Positions 50,304 to 59,464 of a DNA stretch of 64,000 bases are shown piece after piece (position 1 is the first letter of the stretch; each line of letters opens with the position of its first letter). The notes beneath the pieces are model-generated. The model was not told the DNA's origin, did no database searches, and saw only the letters and a program-made list of their open reading frames with translations. A program made the translations under genes and the position numbers. Origin of the DNA: RYN-230 sp963837335 (lineage in GTDB: Bacteria > Actinomycetota > Actinomycetes > Streptosporangiales > Streptosporangiaceae); the NCBI GenBank assembly GCA_963837335.1, contig CAWINS010000026.1, forward strand, positions 57,938 through 121,937, in the 5' to 3' direction.

Positions 50304-51349
50304 CTGATGCCCGGGCCGATGAGCTCGTCGGCGGCGGAGTAGGCATCCAGCTCGCCGGCCGCGACCCGGCCGGCCAGCCCGTCGATCCGCTCGTCCCCGG
50401 GCAGCCCGCCCATCCGCGCCCGGAGCTCGGTCAGCGCGATCGCCGAGATCTCCTCCCGGGCCCGGGCCTGGCGCCTGCGATCGCCCTCGCCCGAGCTATC
50501 CAGCCAGGCCCGGTGCGCATCCAGCTGACTGACCAGGTCGTCGAGGCCCTCGCCGGTGGCCGCCGTGGTGGAGACGATCGGGGGCTTCCAGTCTCCCTCG
50601 GCGCGCCGGGCCAGCGCGATCATGCCGCGCAGGTCCCGCACGGCCTCCTGGGCACCGGGCTTGTCGCTCTTGTTGACCACGAACACGTCGCCGATCTCCA
50701 GGATGCCCGCCTTGGCCGCCTGGATCGCGTCGCCCAGGCCCGGGGCCACGATGACCAGGGTGGAGTCGGCCATGCCCGCGATCTCCACCTCAGCCTGGCC
50801 CACCCCGACCGTCTCGACCAGAACCACGTCGAAACCGGCCGCGTCGAGCACCCGCACCGCCTGTGGGGTGGCCCCGGCCAGCCCGCCCAGGTGACCACGG
50901 CTGGCCATGGACCTGATGAACACTCCCTGATCCGTGGCGTGCTGCTGCATCCGTACCCGGTCCCCGAGCAGCGCGCCCCCGGTGAACGGCGACGTGGGGT
51001 CGATGGCCAGCACGCCGACCCGCAGCCCCTGCGCCCGGTACGCGGCCACCAGGGCCGCGGTGACCGTGGACTTGCCTACCCCCGGCGAGCCGGTCAGCCC
51101 GAGCACCCGGGCCTGCCCGGTGAGCGGGGTGATCGCCTTCATCACCGCGCGCAACTGCGGCGCGCCGTTCTCCACCAGGGACAGCAGGCGGCCTAGGGCC
51201 CGCGCGTCGCCGCCGCGGGCGCGCTCGATGGCCGCCGCCGGGTCGCCACCCGCCGCCGGGGCCGGGGCGGCGGCCGTCCCGTGGTCCGCGGCCGTCCCGC
51301 GGTCCGCGACGGGCTCGTGGTCCGCGACGGAGGCGCCCAGCTCAGCCAC
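50300..51349 (-). CDS. meaB: Methylmalonyl-CoA mutase-associated GTPase MeaB
   Basis: A 349-residue G3E GTPase that loads and protects adenosylcobalamin on acyl-CoA mutases. Walker A is LGLTGSPGVGKSTVTAALVA, then VLAIDPTSPFTGGALLGDRV, VETVGVGQAEVEIAGMADST and the base motif NKSDKPGA. GTG 51349 overlaps the thiolase stop by 8 nt, so the two are coupled. The N-terminal 40 residues carry a short repeat of VADHEP/ADRGTAADHGTA. A mutase large subunit is encoded 5 kb to the left. Confidence 0.95.
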   Translation of the reverse strand: MAELGASVADHEPVADRGTAADHGTAAAPAPAAGGDPAAAIERARGGDARALGRLLSLVENGAPQLRAVMKAITPLTGQARVLGLTGSPGVGKSTVTAALVAAYRAQGLRVGVLAIDPTSPFTGGALLGDRVRMQQHATDQGVFIRSMASRGHLGGLAGATPQAVRVLDAAGFDVVLVETVGVGQAEVEIAGMADSTLVIVAPGLGDAIQAAKAGILEIGDVFVVNKSDKPGAQEAVRDLRGMIALARRAEGDWKPPIVSTTAATGEGLDDLVSQLDAHRAWLDSSGEGDRRRQARAREEISAIALTELRARMGGLPGDERIDGLAGRVAAGELDAYSAADELIGPGIS

Positions 51350-52541
51350 GCCCGGCCACGGCGGGCACCTCGAACAGCAGCGCGCTGCCCTGGCCGCCGC
51401 CACCGCACAGCGCGGCCGCGCCCAGCCCGCCGCCGCGCCTGCCGAGTTCGTGCACCAGGTGCAGGGCGATCCGGGCGCCGGACGCCCCGATCGGGTGGCC
51501 CAGCGCGATGGCCCCGCCGTTCACGTTGACCTTCTCGTCCCCGACACCCAGGTCCCGCATGGACTGGATGGCGACCGCGGCGAAGGCCTCGTTGATCTCG
51601 ATCAGGTCCAGGTCGGAGACGCCCAGGCCGGCTTTGCCGAGCGCGCGCTGGATCGCGGCCGACGGCTGGGACTGCAGCGAGGTATCCGGGCCGGCCACCA
51701 CACCGTGCGCGCCGACGGTGGCCAGGACCGGCGCACCGCGGCGCGCCGCCGCCTCGGCCGACATCACCACGACGGCGGCCGCGCCGTCCGAGATCTGGGA
51801 GGCGGAGGCGGCCGTGATCGTGCCGTCGGCGGCGAACGCGGGCCGCAGGGCGCTCAGCGCCTCCGCGGTGGTGTCCGGCCGTACGCCCTCGTCCTGGTCG
51901 AACACCACCGGCTCACCCCGGCGCTGCGGGACCGAGACGCCGACGATCTCGCCGACCAGCAGCCCGTCCTTGATCGCAGTCGCGGCCCGCTGGTGCGACT
52001 GGGCCGCGAACTCGTCCTGCTCGGCCCGGCTGATCCCCAGCCTGGCGTTGTGCCGGTCGGTGAGCTCACCCATGGGCGAGTGGTCGAACGCGTCGGTCAG
52101 GCCGTCCCGGGCCATCGCGTCGAGCAGTTCGATGGAGCCGTACTTGTATCCACCCCGGGCACCGGGCAGCAGGTGCGGCGCGCCGGTCATGGACTCCATG
52201 CCGCCGGCCACCACCACGTCGAACTCACCCGCCCGGATCAGCTGCGCGGCGAGCGCGATCGCGTCCAGCCCGGACAGGCACACCTTGTTGATGGTCAGGG
52301 ATGGCACCGACATCGGGATGCCGCCCGCGACCGCGGCCTGGCGGGTCGGGTTCTGTCCCGCCCCAGCCTGGAGCACCTGGCCCATGATCACGTAGTCCGC
52401 CTGGTCACCGGACAGGCCGGCCCGCTCCAGCGCCGTCTTGATCACGACCCCGCCCAGCTGCGCGGCCGTAAAGTCCTTCAGCGAGCCGAGCAACCGGCCC
52501 ACGGCCGTCCTGGCTCCCCCGGTGATCACTGCTTCCCGCAT
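51342..52541 (-). CDS. Acetyl-CoA C-acetyltransferase (thiolase)
   Basis: A 399-residue thiolase. The nucleophile Cys is in TINKVCLSGLDAIALAAQL, the base His in ALGHPIGASGARIALHL, and the second Cys in ALCGGGGQGSALLFE. The N-terminus VITGGARTAVGRLLGSLKDF is typical. It condenses or cleaves acetoacetyl-CoA or longer 3-ketoacyl-CoA. It is coupled to meaB and divergent from the methylmalonyl-CoA epimerase gene, a common actinobacterial grouping. Confidence 0.93.
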   Translation of the reverse strand: MREAVITGGARTAVGRLLGSLKDFTAAQLGGVVIKTALERAGLSGDQADYVIMGQVLQAGAGQNPTRQAAVAGGIPMSVPSLTINKVCLSGLDAIALAAQLIRAGEFDVVVAGGMESMTGAPHLLPGARGGYKYGSIELLDAMARDGLTDAFDHSPMGELTDRHNARLGISRAEQDEFAAQSHQRAATAIKDGLLVGEIVGVSVPQRRGEPVVFDQDEGVRPDTTAEALSALRPAFAADGTITAASASQISDGAAAVVVMSAEAAARRGAPVLATVGAHGVVAGPDTSLQSQPSAAIQRALGKAGLGVSDLDLIEINEAFAAVAIQSMRDLGVGDEKVNVNGGAIALGHPIGASGARIALHLVHELGRRGGGLGAAALCGGGGQGSALLFEVPAVAGRG

Positions 52542-52667
52542 CCCGCAACCTCCGCCGCGCTGCCCGGCACCGTGCCCGAAGCGGCGGTGCCCACCCTGGC
52601 GATCGCGGCACCAGGGCCTCTGTCACGATACCCAGGGAAAGGATCTCGCCCCAGAATGGAGGCTGCC

Positions 52668-53090
52668 GTGCTGCTCCGGATCGATCACGTCGGGATCGCC
52701 TGCCGCAATCTGGACGAGGCGATCGCCCGCTACGAATCCGCGTTCGGGCTGACCGTGATGAGCCGCGAGGAGAACCTCGATCAGGGCGTCCGGGAGGCGA
52801 TGCTGCAGGTCGGACAGGGTGCGGGCGGGCCGACCTGGGTGCAGCTGCTCGAGCCGACGGGCCCGGACACCCCGGTCGGCAAGTTCATCGCCCGCCGGGG
52901 CGAGGGAATGCACCATGTGGGCTACGCAGTGGCCGATATCACGGCCGCACTCGCCTCGATCGGGGCGACGCAGATCCGGCCGATCGATCAGCGGCCCCGG
53001 CACGGGTCGATGGGTGCCTCGATCGCGTTCCTGCACCCGGCGGACCTGGGCGGAGTGCTCACCGAATTGGTCGAGCCGGCCGCGGGCTGA
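52668..53090 (+). CDS. mce: Methylmalonyl-CoA epimerase
   Basis: A 140-residue vicinal-oxygen-chelate enzyme that interconverts (R)- and (S)-methylmalonyl-CoA. LRIDHVGIACRNLDEAIARY has the first metal His, VQLLEPTGPDTPVGKFI, GEGMHHVGYAVADI the second His, and GVLTELVEP the metal Glu. GTG 52668 was chosen because GGAGG sits 5 nt upstream; ATG 52656 is in frame but has no ribosome binding site. It works with MeaB and the mutase in propionate or odd-chain metabolism. Confidence 0.92.
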   Translation: MLLRIDHVGIACRNLDEAIARYESAFGLTVMSREENLDQGVREAMLQVGQGAGGPTWVQLLEPTGPDTPVGKFIARRGEGMHHVGYAVADITAALASIGATQIRPIDQRPRHGSMGASIAFLHPADLGGVLTELVEPAAG

Positions 53091-53398
53091 CCCACTCCGT
53101 CGTGCAGGAATATCCCGATATGAGGCAGTATGCGGCAACGGCTCGTTCAGCCGGTATCGACGTAACCCCATCGAGAAGAGCGCTAATAAGGCAAAAAGCG
53201 CCGATCTGCGGTGAGAGGAAACCTGAAGCCGCCGCTAACGCCGACCCAGTAGGGTTATGCTGCCAGGCATCGGGCGAGCGGCATACACTCCGCGCCTGCT
53301 GGGTTGGGGGCGGCCTCTGAAGGCTCCTCGGCCTGCGGAGCGGATCCGACGCCCTTTGGCCCCCGCATGTCCCCCTCGTCTACCCAGGATCAAGCCAC
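53091..53398. other. Intergenic region before the coiled-coil gene
   Basis: About 308 bases. I see no gene. TATGCT at 53256-53261 may be a -10 box for the long leader of the downstream gene. AGGA lies about 9 nt before ATG 53399. Confidence 0.4.
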
Positions 53399-54856
53399 AT
53401 GCAGCCTGAAATCGACGCCCAGCTCAGCAACTTCTTCGAGGAAACCACCCCCCGCGAGTTCGCGCGGGTGATGCGCGGTTACGACCCGCATCAGGTGAAC
53501 GAATACTTCAAGCAACTTGACGGCGAGGTGCGCCAGCACCGCGAGCAGGTTCAGGCACTGCAGCAGGAACTGTCCGATGCTCACCGGCAGATCCGTGAGC
53601 AGGAACGGCCCACCTACGCCGGTCTGGGCTCCCGCATCGAGCAGCTGCTCCGGCTGGCCGAGGAGCAGGCCACCGAGATCGCGCAGGAGGCCCGGTCCGC
53701 GGCCAACGAGCTCAACGCGGCGGCCAAGGTGGATGCGGCGGAGGTCCGGGCCGCGGCCGAGAACGAGGCGGGCGAACTGCGGGCCAACGCCAAGCGGGAG
53801 ACGGACGAGCAGCGGGCGTCGGCGGAGCGCGAGGCCGACGCGATCAAGACGGGGGCCCGGCGCGAGGCGGACGAGCTGACCTCGACCACCGAGCGGGAAG
53901 TGGCCAAGCTGCGGGCCACGGCGGACCACGAGGTCGCGGAGAAGCGGGCCTCGATCGAGCGCGACATCGCCAAGCTGCGCACCACCACCGAGCGGGAGGT
54001 GGCTCAGCTCAAGGCGTCCGCCAAGCGGGAGCGCGACGAGATCCTCACCACCTCCAAGCGGCAGGCTGACGAAATGCGCAGCCAGGCCCAGCGCATCCTG
54101 GAGGAGAGCGAGGCGCAGCGGGCTCAGGCCGAGGCCGAGTTCGAGATCCAGCTGGCGTCCCGCCGCGAGGAAGCGGAGCGGCAGGAGGCCGAGCGGCTGG
54201 CGGCGGCCCAGTCCGCCACCCAGAAGCTGGTCAGCGAGGCCGAGCAGCGGGCCGCGACCGCGGAGCAGCGCGCCGCCAAGGCCAGTGCCCAGGCGGAGCA
54301 GACCCGGCGCGAAGCCGACCAGCACTCGCGGCAGCTGGTCACGAACGCGAAGAAGAACGCCGACCAGATCGTCGCCCAGGCGAAGTCCCAGGCTGAGCAG
54401 CTGCTGGCGGACACCAAGGCCGAGATCGAGCGGCACCGCGCGAGCGCGCAGCGTGAGGTCGACGAGCTGTCGAAGCAGAAGGAAAGCATCTCCACCCACC
54501 TGGCCCAGATCAGCCAGCTGCTCGGTACGCAGATGCCGGGCCTGGCCGACGCGCTCCAGCCCCGGCAGGCCGTGGGGACCGGCGCCAAGGCGGTCGGCCC
54601 GGCGCCGAGTGCCCCGGCGCAGGCCAGCCCGGCGCAGTCCGCCCCGGCGCAGTCCGCCCCGGCGGCGCCGCCGCGCAACGGTGGCCAGGCGGCGGCACCC
54701 GCACCGCAGGCCACGACCCGGCAGGCAGCCCAGCCCGCCCAGCAGGCGCCCACCCAGCAGGCGCGCGCGCCGCAGGGTGGCCAGCAGGCGGCGACGGCCA
54801 AGCAGCCGGTGTCAGCCAAGGGCAAGGGCAACGACGAGGAGTGGTGGACCGAGTAG
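53399..54856 (+). CDS. Long coiled-coil protein with DivIVA-like N-terminus (FilP/Scy-like)
   Basis: A 485-residue cytoplasmic protein. Residues 15-45 (TTPREFARVMRGYDPHQVNE) resemble the DivIVA membrane-targeting segment. Residues 50-380 are one almost uninterrupted coiled coil, very rich in Ala, Glu, Arg and Lys with repeated AEREADAIKTGARREAD-like units. The last 110 residues are a Pro/Ala/Gln-rich tail ending EEWWTE. This layout is that of actinobacterial filament or polar growth proteins. A terminator follows. Exact orthology to FilP or Scy cannot be decided. Confidence 0.85.
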   Translation: MQPEIDAQLSNFFEETTPREFARVMRGYDPHQVNEYFKQLDGEVRQHREQVQALQQELSDAHRQIREQERPTYAGLGSRIEQLLRLAEEQATEIAQEARSAANELNAAAKVDAAEVRAAAENEAGELRANAKRETDEQRASAEREADAIKTGARREADELTSTTEREVAKLRATADHEVAEKRASIERDIAKLRTTTEREVAQLKASAKRERDEILTTSKRQADEMRSQAQRILEESEAQRAQAEAEFEIQLASRREEAERQEAERLAAAQSATQKLVSEAEQRAATAEQRAAKASAQAEQTRREADQHSRQLVTNAKKNADQIVAQAKSQAEQLLADTKAEIERHRASAQREVDELSKQKESISTHLAQISQLLGTQMPGLADALQPRQAVGTGAKAVGPAPSAPAQASPAQSAPAQSAPAAPPRNGGQAAAPAPQATTRQAAQPAQQAPTQQARAPQGGQQAATAKQPVSAKGKGNDEEWWTE

Positions 54857-54894
54857 GTCCGCCACGAGCGGGGTGTAACGCTCTGCGGAGTCAG

Positions 54895-54935
54895 GCGGTG
54901 GCCGGTGCTGATGCACCGGCCACCGCTCGTTTTCT
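54895..54935 (+). terminator. Rho-independent terminator with U-tract
   Basis: GCGGTGGCCGGTGC (54895-54908) pairs perfectly with GCACCGGCCACCGC (54913-54926) across the 4-nt loop TGAT, followed by TCGTTTTCT. It is the only hairpin in the window with a clear T-run. Confidence 0.85.
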
Positions 54936-54961
54936 GCCTATCAGGGTTGTTCCGGCGACGG

Positions 54962-55726
54962 TCAGCTCACTGCGGTCTGGCCACCGTCGATGAGCAGGAC
55001 CTGGCCGGTCATGTAAGACGACGCCTCGCTGGCCAGGAAGACCGCGGGACCGGACATCTCGTCCGCGCGGCCCCACCGCCGCATCGGCACCGTCGCTACC
55101 GTGGCCGGCCCGGCCGTCTCGTCCTCCCAGAGGTTCCGGTTCAGGTCGGTCGCGGTCCAGCCGGGGCACAGCGCGTTGACCCGGATGCCCTGGGTCGCCC
55201 ACTCGACCGCCAGCGATTTGGTCAGCGAGATCAGGCCCGCCTTGGCCGCCCCGTACGGGGCCAGGAAGGGCGCCGCGCTGACGCCTGCCACCGAGGCGAC
55301 GTTGATGACCGAGCCGCTGCCCCGCTCCACCAGATGCGGGCCGATGGCGTGGCACACGTACATGGCCGAGTCGAGGTTCAGCCGGATGAGCTTGTCCCAG
55401 CCGGTCAGCCTGAGGTCCAGGAACGGCACCATGAAGCTGGACCCGCCCGCGTTGTTCACCACGATGTCCACGTAGCCAAGCTGGTCGATCGCCCCGGCGA
55501 CCGCGTCCGCCACCGGCTCCTGCTGGGTAACGTCAGCGGGAATGACGAACGCCTTCCGGCCCAGCGCGGTGACCTGCGCGGCGGTCTCAGCCAGCCCATC
55601 CTCACTCCGCGCCACCAGGGCCAGGTCCGCCCCGGCTCCGGCCAGGGCGACCGCGATCGCCTGGCCTATCCCCCGCGAGGCCCCGGTAATGAATGCCTTC
55701 TTGCCAGTCAGGTCGAAGAGGGGCAC
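54962..55726 (-). CDS. SDR family oxidoreductase
   Basis: A 254-residue classical short-chain dehydrogenase. The cofactor loop is AFITGASRGIGQAIAVALAG, the NNAG motif is VVNNAGGSSF, the catalytic Ser region is VINVASVAGVSAAPFLA and YGAAKAGLISLTKSLA holds the YxxxK pair. The C-terminus SYMTGQVLLIDGGQT is typical. GTG 55726 follows GGAAGGA. It starts 2 nt after the stop of the alpha/beta hydrolase gene, so they form an operon. Substrate unknown. Confidence 0.92.
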   Translation of the reverse strand: MPLFDLTGKKAFITGASRGIGQAIAVALAGAGADLALVARSEDGLAETAAQVTALGRKAFVIPADVTQQEPVADAVAGAIDQLGYVDIVVNNAGGSSFMVPFLDLRLTGWDKLIRLNLDSAMYVCHAIGPHLVERGSGSVINVASVAGVSAAPFLAPYGAAKAGLISLTKSLAVEWATQGIRVNALCPGWTATDLNRNLWEDETAGPATVATVPMRRWGRADEMSGPAVFLASEASSYMTGQVLLIDGGQTAVS

Positions 55727-55728
55727 GC

Positions 55729-56442
55729 TCAGTCCTTCCACTCGGTGGGTAGCGGCACGGCGGCCGGGTTGACCCGGCGCACGATCTCGTTCAGCACGAT
55801 ACGGACGTAGGGCTCACCGACCCAGAGGTGCTTGGCCCGGTCCACCGCGATCAGCTCGGCCTGTGGCACCCGGGCGAACCGGTGCCGGGCCTCGTCCGGG
55901 CGCAGGTAGTCATCCAGCTCCGGGACCAGCACCAGCAGGGGCTTGCCCGCCGCGGCCCAGGCGTCCAGATCCGCATCGCCCGCGCGGTGCAGCGCCGGGG
56001 ACAGCAGGATCGCACCCTCCACGGCCATCCCGGCGCCCCACTTCAGCGCCAGCTCGGTGCCGAACGACCAGCCCACCAGCCACAGCCGGGGCAGCCCGGC
56101 CGCGACGGCCCAGTCGACGGCCGCGGCCACGTCATAGCGCTCGGTCTCGCCAGCACCGAACTCGCCCTGGCTGCGCCCCTGCTCCGACGAGGTGCCCCGG
56201 GTGTTGAAACGCAGTACGGCCAGGTCGGCGAGCGCAGGCAGCCGGTAGGAGGCCTTGCGCAGGATGTGGCTGTCCATCATGCCGCCGTGCGTGGGCAGCG
56301 GGTGCAGGCAGATGAGCGTGGCCACCGGATCCCGGTCAGCGGGCCGGGCCAGCTCGCCCACGAGGTCGAGCCCATCGGCGGTGTGCAGGGTGACCGGCTC
56401 ACGCCGGGCCGGCAAGACAGTGCTCGCCCTGATCTCGCTCAT
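55729..56442 (-). CDS. Alpha/beta hydrolase
   Basis: A 237-residue hydrolase. The nucleophile elbow is WLVGWSFGTELALKWG, the Asp is likely in VLVPELDDYLRPDEA and the His in AVDRAKHLWVGEPY. CLHPLPTHGGMMDS carries the oxyanion region. ATG 56442 follows GGGAGCACG. It is the first gene of a two-gene operon with the SDR. This subgroup resembles cocE/dienelactone-type small hydrolases; substrate unknown. Confidence 0.85.
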   Translation of the reverse strand: MSEIRASTVLPARREPVTLHTADGLDLVGELARPADRDPVATLICLHPLPTHGGMMDSHILRKASYRLPALADLAVLRFNTRGTSSEQGRSQGEFGAGETERYDVAAAVDWAVAAGLPRLWLVGWSFGTELALKWGAGMAVEGAILLSPALHRAGDADLDAWAAAGKPLLVLVPELDDYLRPDEARHRFARVPQAELIAVDRAKHLWVGEPYVRIVLNEIVRRVNPAAVPLPTEWKD

Positions 56443-56525
56443 CGTGCTCCCAGTGCCTGTCGTTCGGGGTGTGGTTCGGTGGGCCGTGGTTTCGGCGGGA
56501 CCGTGGTTCGGCGGGACCGGGGTGC

Positions 56526-56813
56526 TCATCGGCCGACACGGCGCCCGGGCCGGCGCTGCATGCGTCGCTGCCAGCATGGCCGGTGCCAGTGCCGTCGCTC
56601 GGCGGGCCCGGGGTTAAGGCTAGGCCAGGCGACCAGATGCGGCATACCGGGCGGGATTTCCTGGTCACATCCCGGGCAGCGATAACTCTTGGCTGAGGCG
56701 GCCCCGGGCACCAGGCGGATCACCCAGTCCCCGTCCGGCCATGACTCCACCTGCTCGGGCCCGGAGGGCGGCGGAGCGGGGGCCGGCGGCCGGCGGATAC
56801 GCCGGGGGCTCAT
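56526..56813 (-). CDS. Small Cys/His-motif protein, possible zinc ribbon
   Basis: A 95-residue protein: WVIRLVPGAASAKSYRCPGC, DQEIPPGMPHLVAWPSLN and RRHWHRPCWQRR. The CPGC pair and the HWHRPC segment suggest a zinc-binding site. A Pro-rich N-terminus (RRPPAPAPPPSGP) comes first. I recognise the pattern as common in actinobacteria but know no function. It lies upstream of the hydrolase in the same direction. Confidence 0.7.
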   Translation of the reverse strand: MSPRRIRRPPAPAPPPSGPEQVESWPDGDWVIRLVPGAASAKSYRCPGCDQEIPPGMPHLVAWPSLNPGPAERRHWHRPCWQRRMQRRPGRRVGR

Positions 56814-56913
56814 GTCGGGTTGCTCCGCATGGCCGCGAGACTACCGCCGGCGTTCGCGCGCTGACGATCAGCCCGTCACCTGCTGTTCCCGGGCTCCCTT
56901 GGCTCCCCGCAGG

Positions 56914-58848
56914 TTAACCGCCCGTGCCGGCACCCGCTCCCAGGAGCCCGAACAGGCTCGGCGCGGTGAAGTCGATGCGCAGGACGAGACGGCCCGAGCT
57001 CAGCCGCACGGATGCCATGTGCGCCGCACGGAAGGGCGACGGCTGGCTACTGACTGTCCTCATCATCTCCCGCATGTTGGTCTCCGCCAGTTCCGCGGAA
57101 CGGAAGGGGGCTATCGCCGTATCCGGCCCGGACTCACCAAACGCCACAATGTCTACCGGATGGCCCACGGCCAGGCCGGTGATCACGGTCATGAGCCGTG
57201 AGTCCACCTCCCCGGCGGCCAGTTCCTTCCTGGCCCTGGCGGAGCTGACGATCCCGGTGCTGTCCGCTAGCTCCGCCCCGGACATCCTCCGCGCGGCCAG
57301 ATCCGACTTCGCCTCGGACATGTACTTGGGTACTGCCGTGCGGTGCAATCGCCCGCACCTGTATCTGCTGTTTTCCAGAACCGAAGCGCGCGAGCAATCC
57401 GGGGGCGTATATGGAGGTGAGCTTGCTGCCGATCTGACTCTGCAAGAGAGGTGTCGCCACGATGACCGTCGGAGTCGAGCGGGTTGGTCATACCCGGCTT
57501 GAGCATGTGCAAGTGGCCAGCCGGGATACCGCGGGACACCAGCGCCCGGCACATTGCGGGATCACAGGAGATGACGGTGCCCGGAGCGAGCTGAGTTCTG
57601 ACCCAGGCTACCGCGTCGCTTCTGATCACGGCCGGACTGGCCGTCGGGGGACCAGCCGGCCGGGTACTCCCCGGCCTGGCGTTGCTCCCCGGGGCGGCGC
57701 TCTTCCCGCTGTGGTGGAACAAGGCGAAGCCCAGGACCAGCGCCCCGGCGGTCGCGGTCGCGACAAGGACACCGGCCACCCGGTAGCTGCGGCTGGCGCG
57801 TGCCTTCCGTGGGGCAGGCCTTCCCAGCACCCGGGCCCGTCCGCGGGGCCCGGGGGGTCGTCCGGTGGGTGGAGGGGGCCGGCCGGGGCTTGGCCTGCCT
57901 CGCCTTGGGCTCTGCGGCCTTGGCCTCTGCGGCCTCCGGCTCTGTCGTTTGGCTTCGGCCGCTCTTGGGCCCCGGCTGGCGCCTGGTCAGGCTTGCGCTC
58001 GGGGGGCGCCGGCGCAACCTCGGGCTTACCGGGGGCGGCGTTCTGTGCTGGGGCCGCCGGCTCGGCGGTCGCGGAAATCACGGGGATCGGTTCGGTGTTC
58101 GCATCACCCGGAGACGAGGTCCCAGGACTGGCCACGGACTGCGCCACCCCGGCGTGAGGCTGCGAATCGCCGCTCCCCGCCGGACCGCGGCGGGGCAAGG
58201 GGGGGACTGGATTCCTGGGGGTGATCCTCAGCCTCAGCCTCAGCGTCAGCCTGGACCGCGGCCCGCACGCGTTCCAGCAGATCCCGCGACAGCGCCGGCC
58301 GGGCCACCCGCACAGGCGGCTGGGGCCCGTCACTCATACCGCGTACCCGCCGCGGCAACGCGCCGAGGCCACTGGCGACGCCGCGTCCGGGACTGGGGCC
58401 TCGGCGACCGGGGTCTCAGCGACTGGGACCTCGGCGACCGGGGCTTGGGGGCCAGGGCTCGGCGGCTCGGGAGGGCGCTTCGCGCGGCGGCGCTATGAAG
58501 GCTGAGCCCGTGGTGGCCGGTACGACCGCGGCCGGCGAGTCCGAGGATGCCTGCCCTTCCTCGCGCCTGGCCGCCTCGGCCGCCGCGCGCACACGTTCGA
58601 GGAAAGACTCCGGCAGGACCGGCCGTGCTACCCGCGCAGGCGGACGGAGTCGCTCACCCTCGCCCCGCACACGCTGCGGCAAGGAAGCCGGAGCCCTGGA
58701 AGGACGCTGGCTGCTGATCACTGCGTTCCTCAGGCGAGACTTCCGTTCCGGTTCGTTCCCCCTCCGGCGACGGCTCGGCCAGCGCCGTTTGCCCCTCTAC
58801 CTCAGGCGCACGCCGGGACCGCGATGGCACCTTGCGGCCTTTTCCCAT
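56914..58848 (-). pseudogene. Exopolysaccharide-locus accessory membrane protein, multiply frameshifted
   Basis: One gene seems to be spread over three frames. ATG 58848 starts MGKGRKVPSRSRRAPEVEGQ. Another frame gives RVRGEGERLRPPARVARPVL then ESFLERVRAAAEAARREEGQ. A third reads tandem PVAEVPVAETPVAEAP, then a second copy of the module (RVRGMSDGPQPPVRVARPAL, RDLLERVRAAVQADAEAEAE). Next come a Pro/Ala/Lys-rich stretch, a transmembrane helix (VAGVLVATATAGALVLGFAL) and an extracellular domain split by two more breaks: VAWVRTQLAPGTVISCDPAM, VATPLLQSQIGSKLTSIYAP, ELAAGEVDSRLMTVITGLAV. It stops at 56914. At least five breaks, mostly one extra base, are needed to explain it. Confidence 0.6.
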
Positions 58849-59464
58849 ACTGCTAGACCCCCCGGGGGCGCGTCGCCGTGCGCCTTCCTGCGGTACAGCG
58901 GAGCACACAGCAAGTTAGTTTTCAACCTAAATCACTAGTTGTCACGAATTGTCTACTTAGGGATAAGGGCTATCGATAAGCACACGTCACACCGGCCGCC
59001 AAAACGGATAGGCATAATTTGCGAATTCGGACACATGAACCACCAGTGCTAGACGCCAACCCGCCGCGCGGGAGATCTGTGAGCTGGCCTACTGCCCGGA
59101 GACGGACCCTCGTAACACCGCTTCGAGCACTCGGCCACCAGTCGCCGCGGACCTTCAACCCAGCACGGCCCCCACATGCCACTCAGCTCACCTCAGACCA
59201 CTTCGCGGCGGACTGTGGCGGCCCGCAGCTCACTGGGTGAAGGCTGAGCCACCACCCCTGTATATCGGGAAAATCAGTAAAGACCCATCTTGTCTGGGAG
59301 GAGACCGGTAGCTTGCCTATGAGCGTTTCCCCGGTTCCGGGACATCGTGACGGGTTGTGACGCCGTAAACGCCAGGCGGGTTGGGGGGAAGTAGCCGAGG
59401 CGTCCTTGGTACCGCCCCCCAGATCATGGGCAGGTGCGACCTTTGAATCACGGCACTTGGACAG
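58849..59464. other. Divergent control region of the exopolysaccharide locus
   Basis: About 616 bases between divergent genes. It includes the most AT-rich stretch in the window (about 58912-59030), with a direct repeat TTGTC-N5-TTGTC near 58938 and several TANNNT boxes on both strands. No gene and no known riboswitch were recognised. It probably holds promoters for both directions. Confidence 0.5.

Noticed and set aside
50934..52655. Very long open frame leading into the methylmalonyl-CoA epimerase
   Set aside because: The part before 52656 is antisense to meaB and the thiolase gene and has no domain; only the end is the epimerase.
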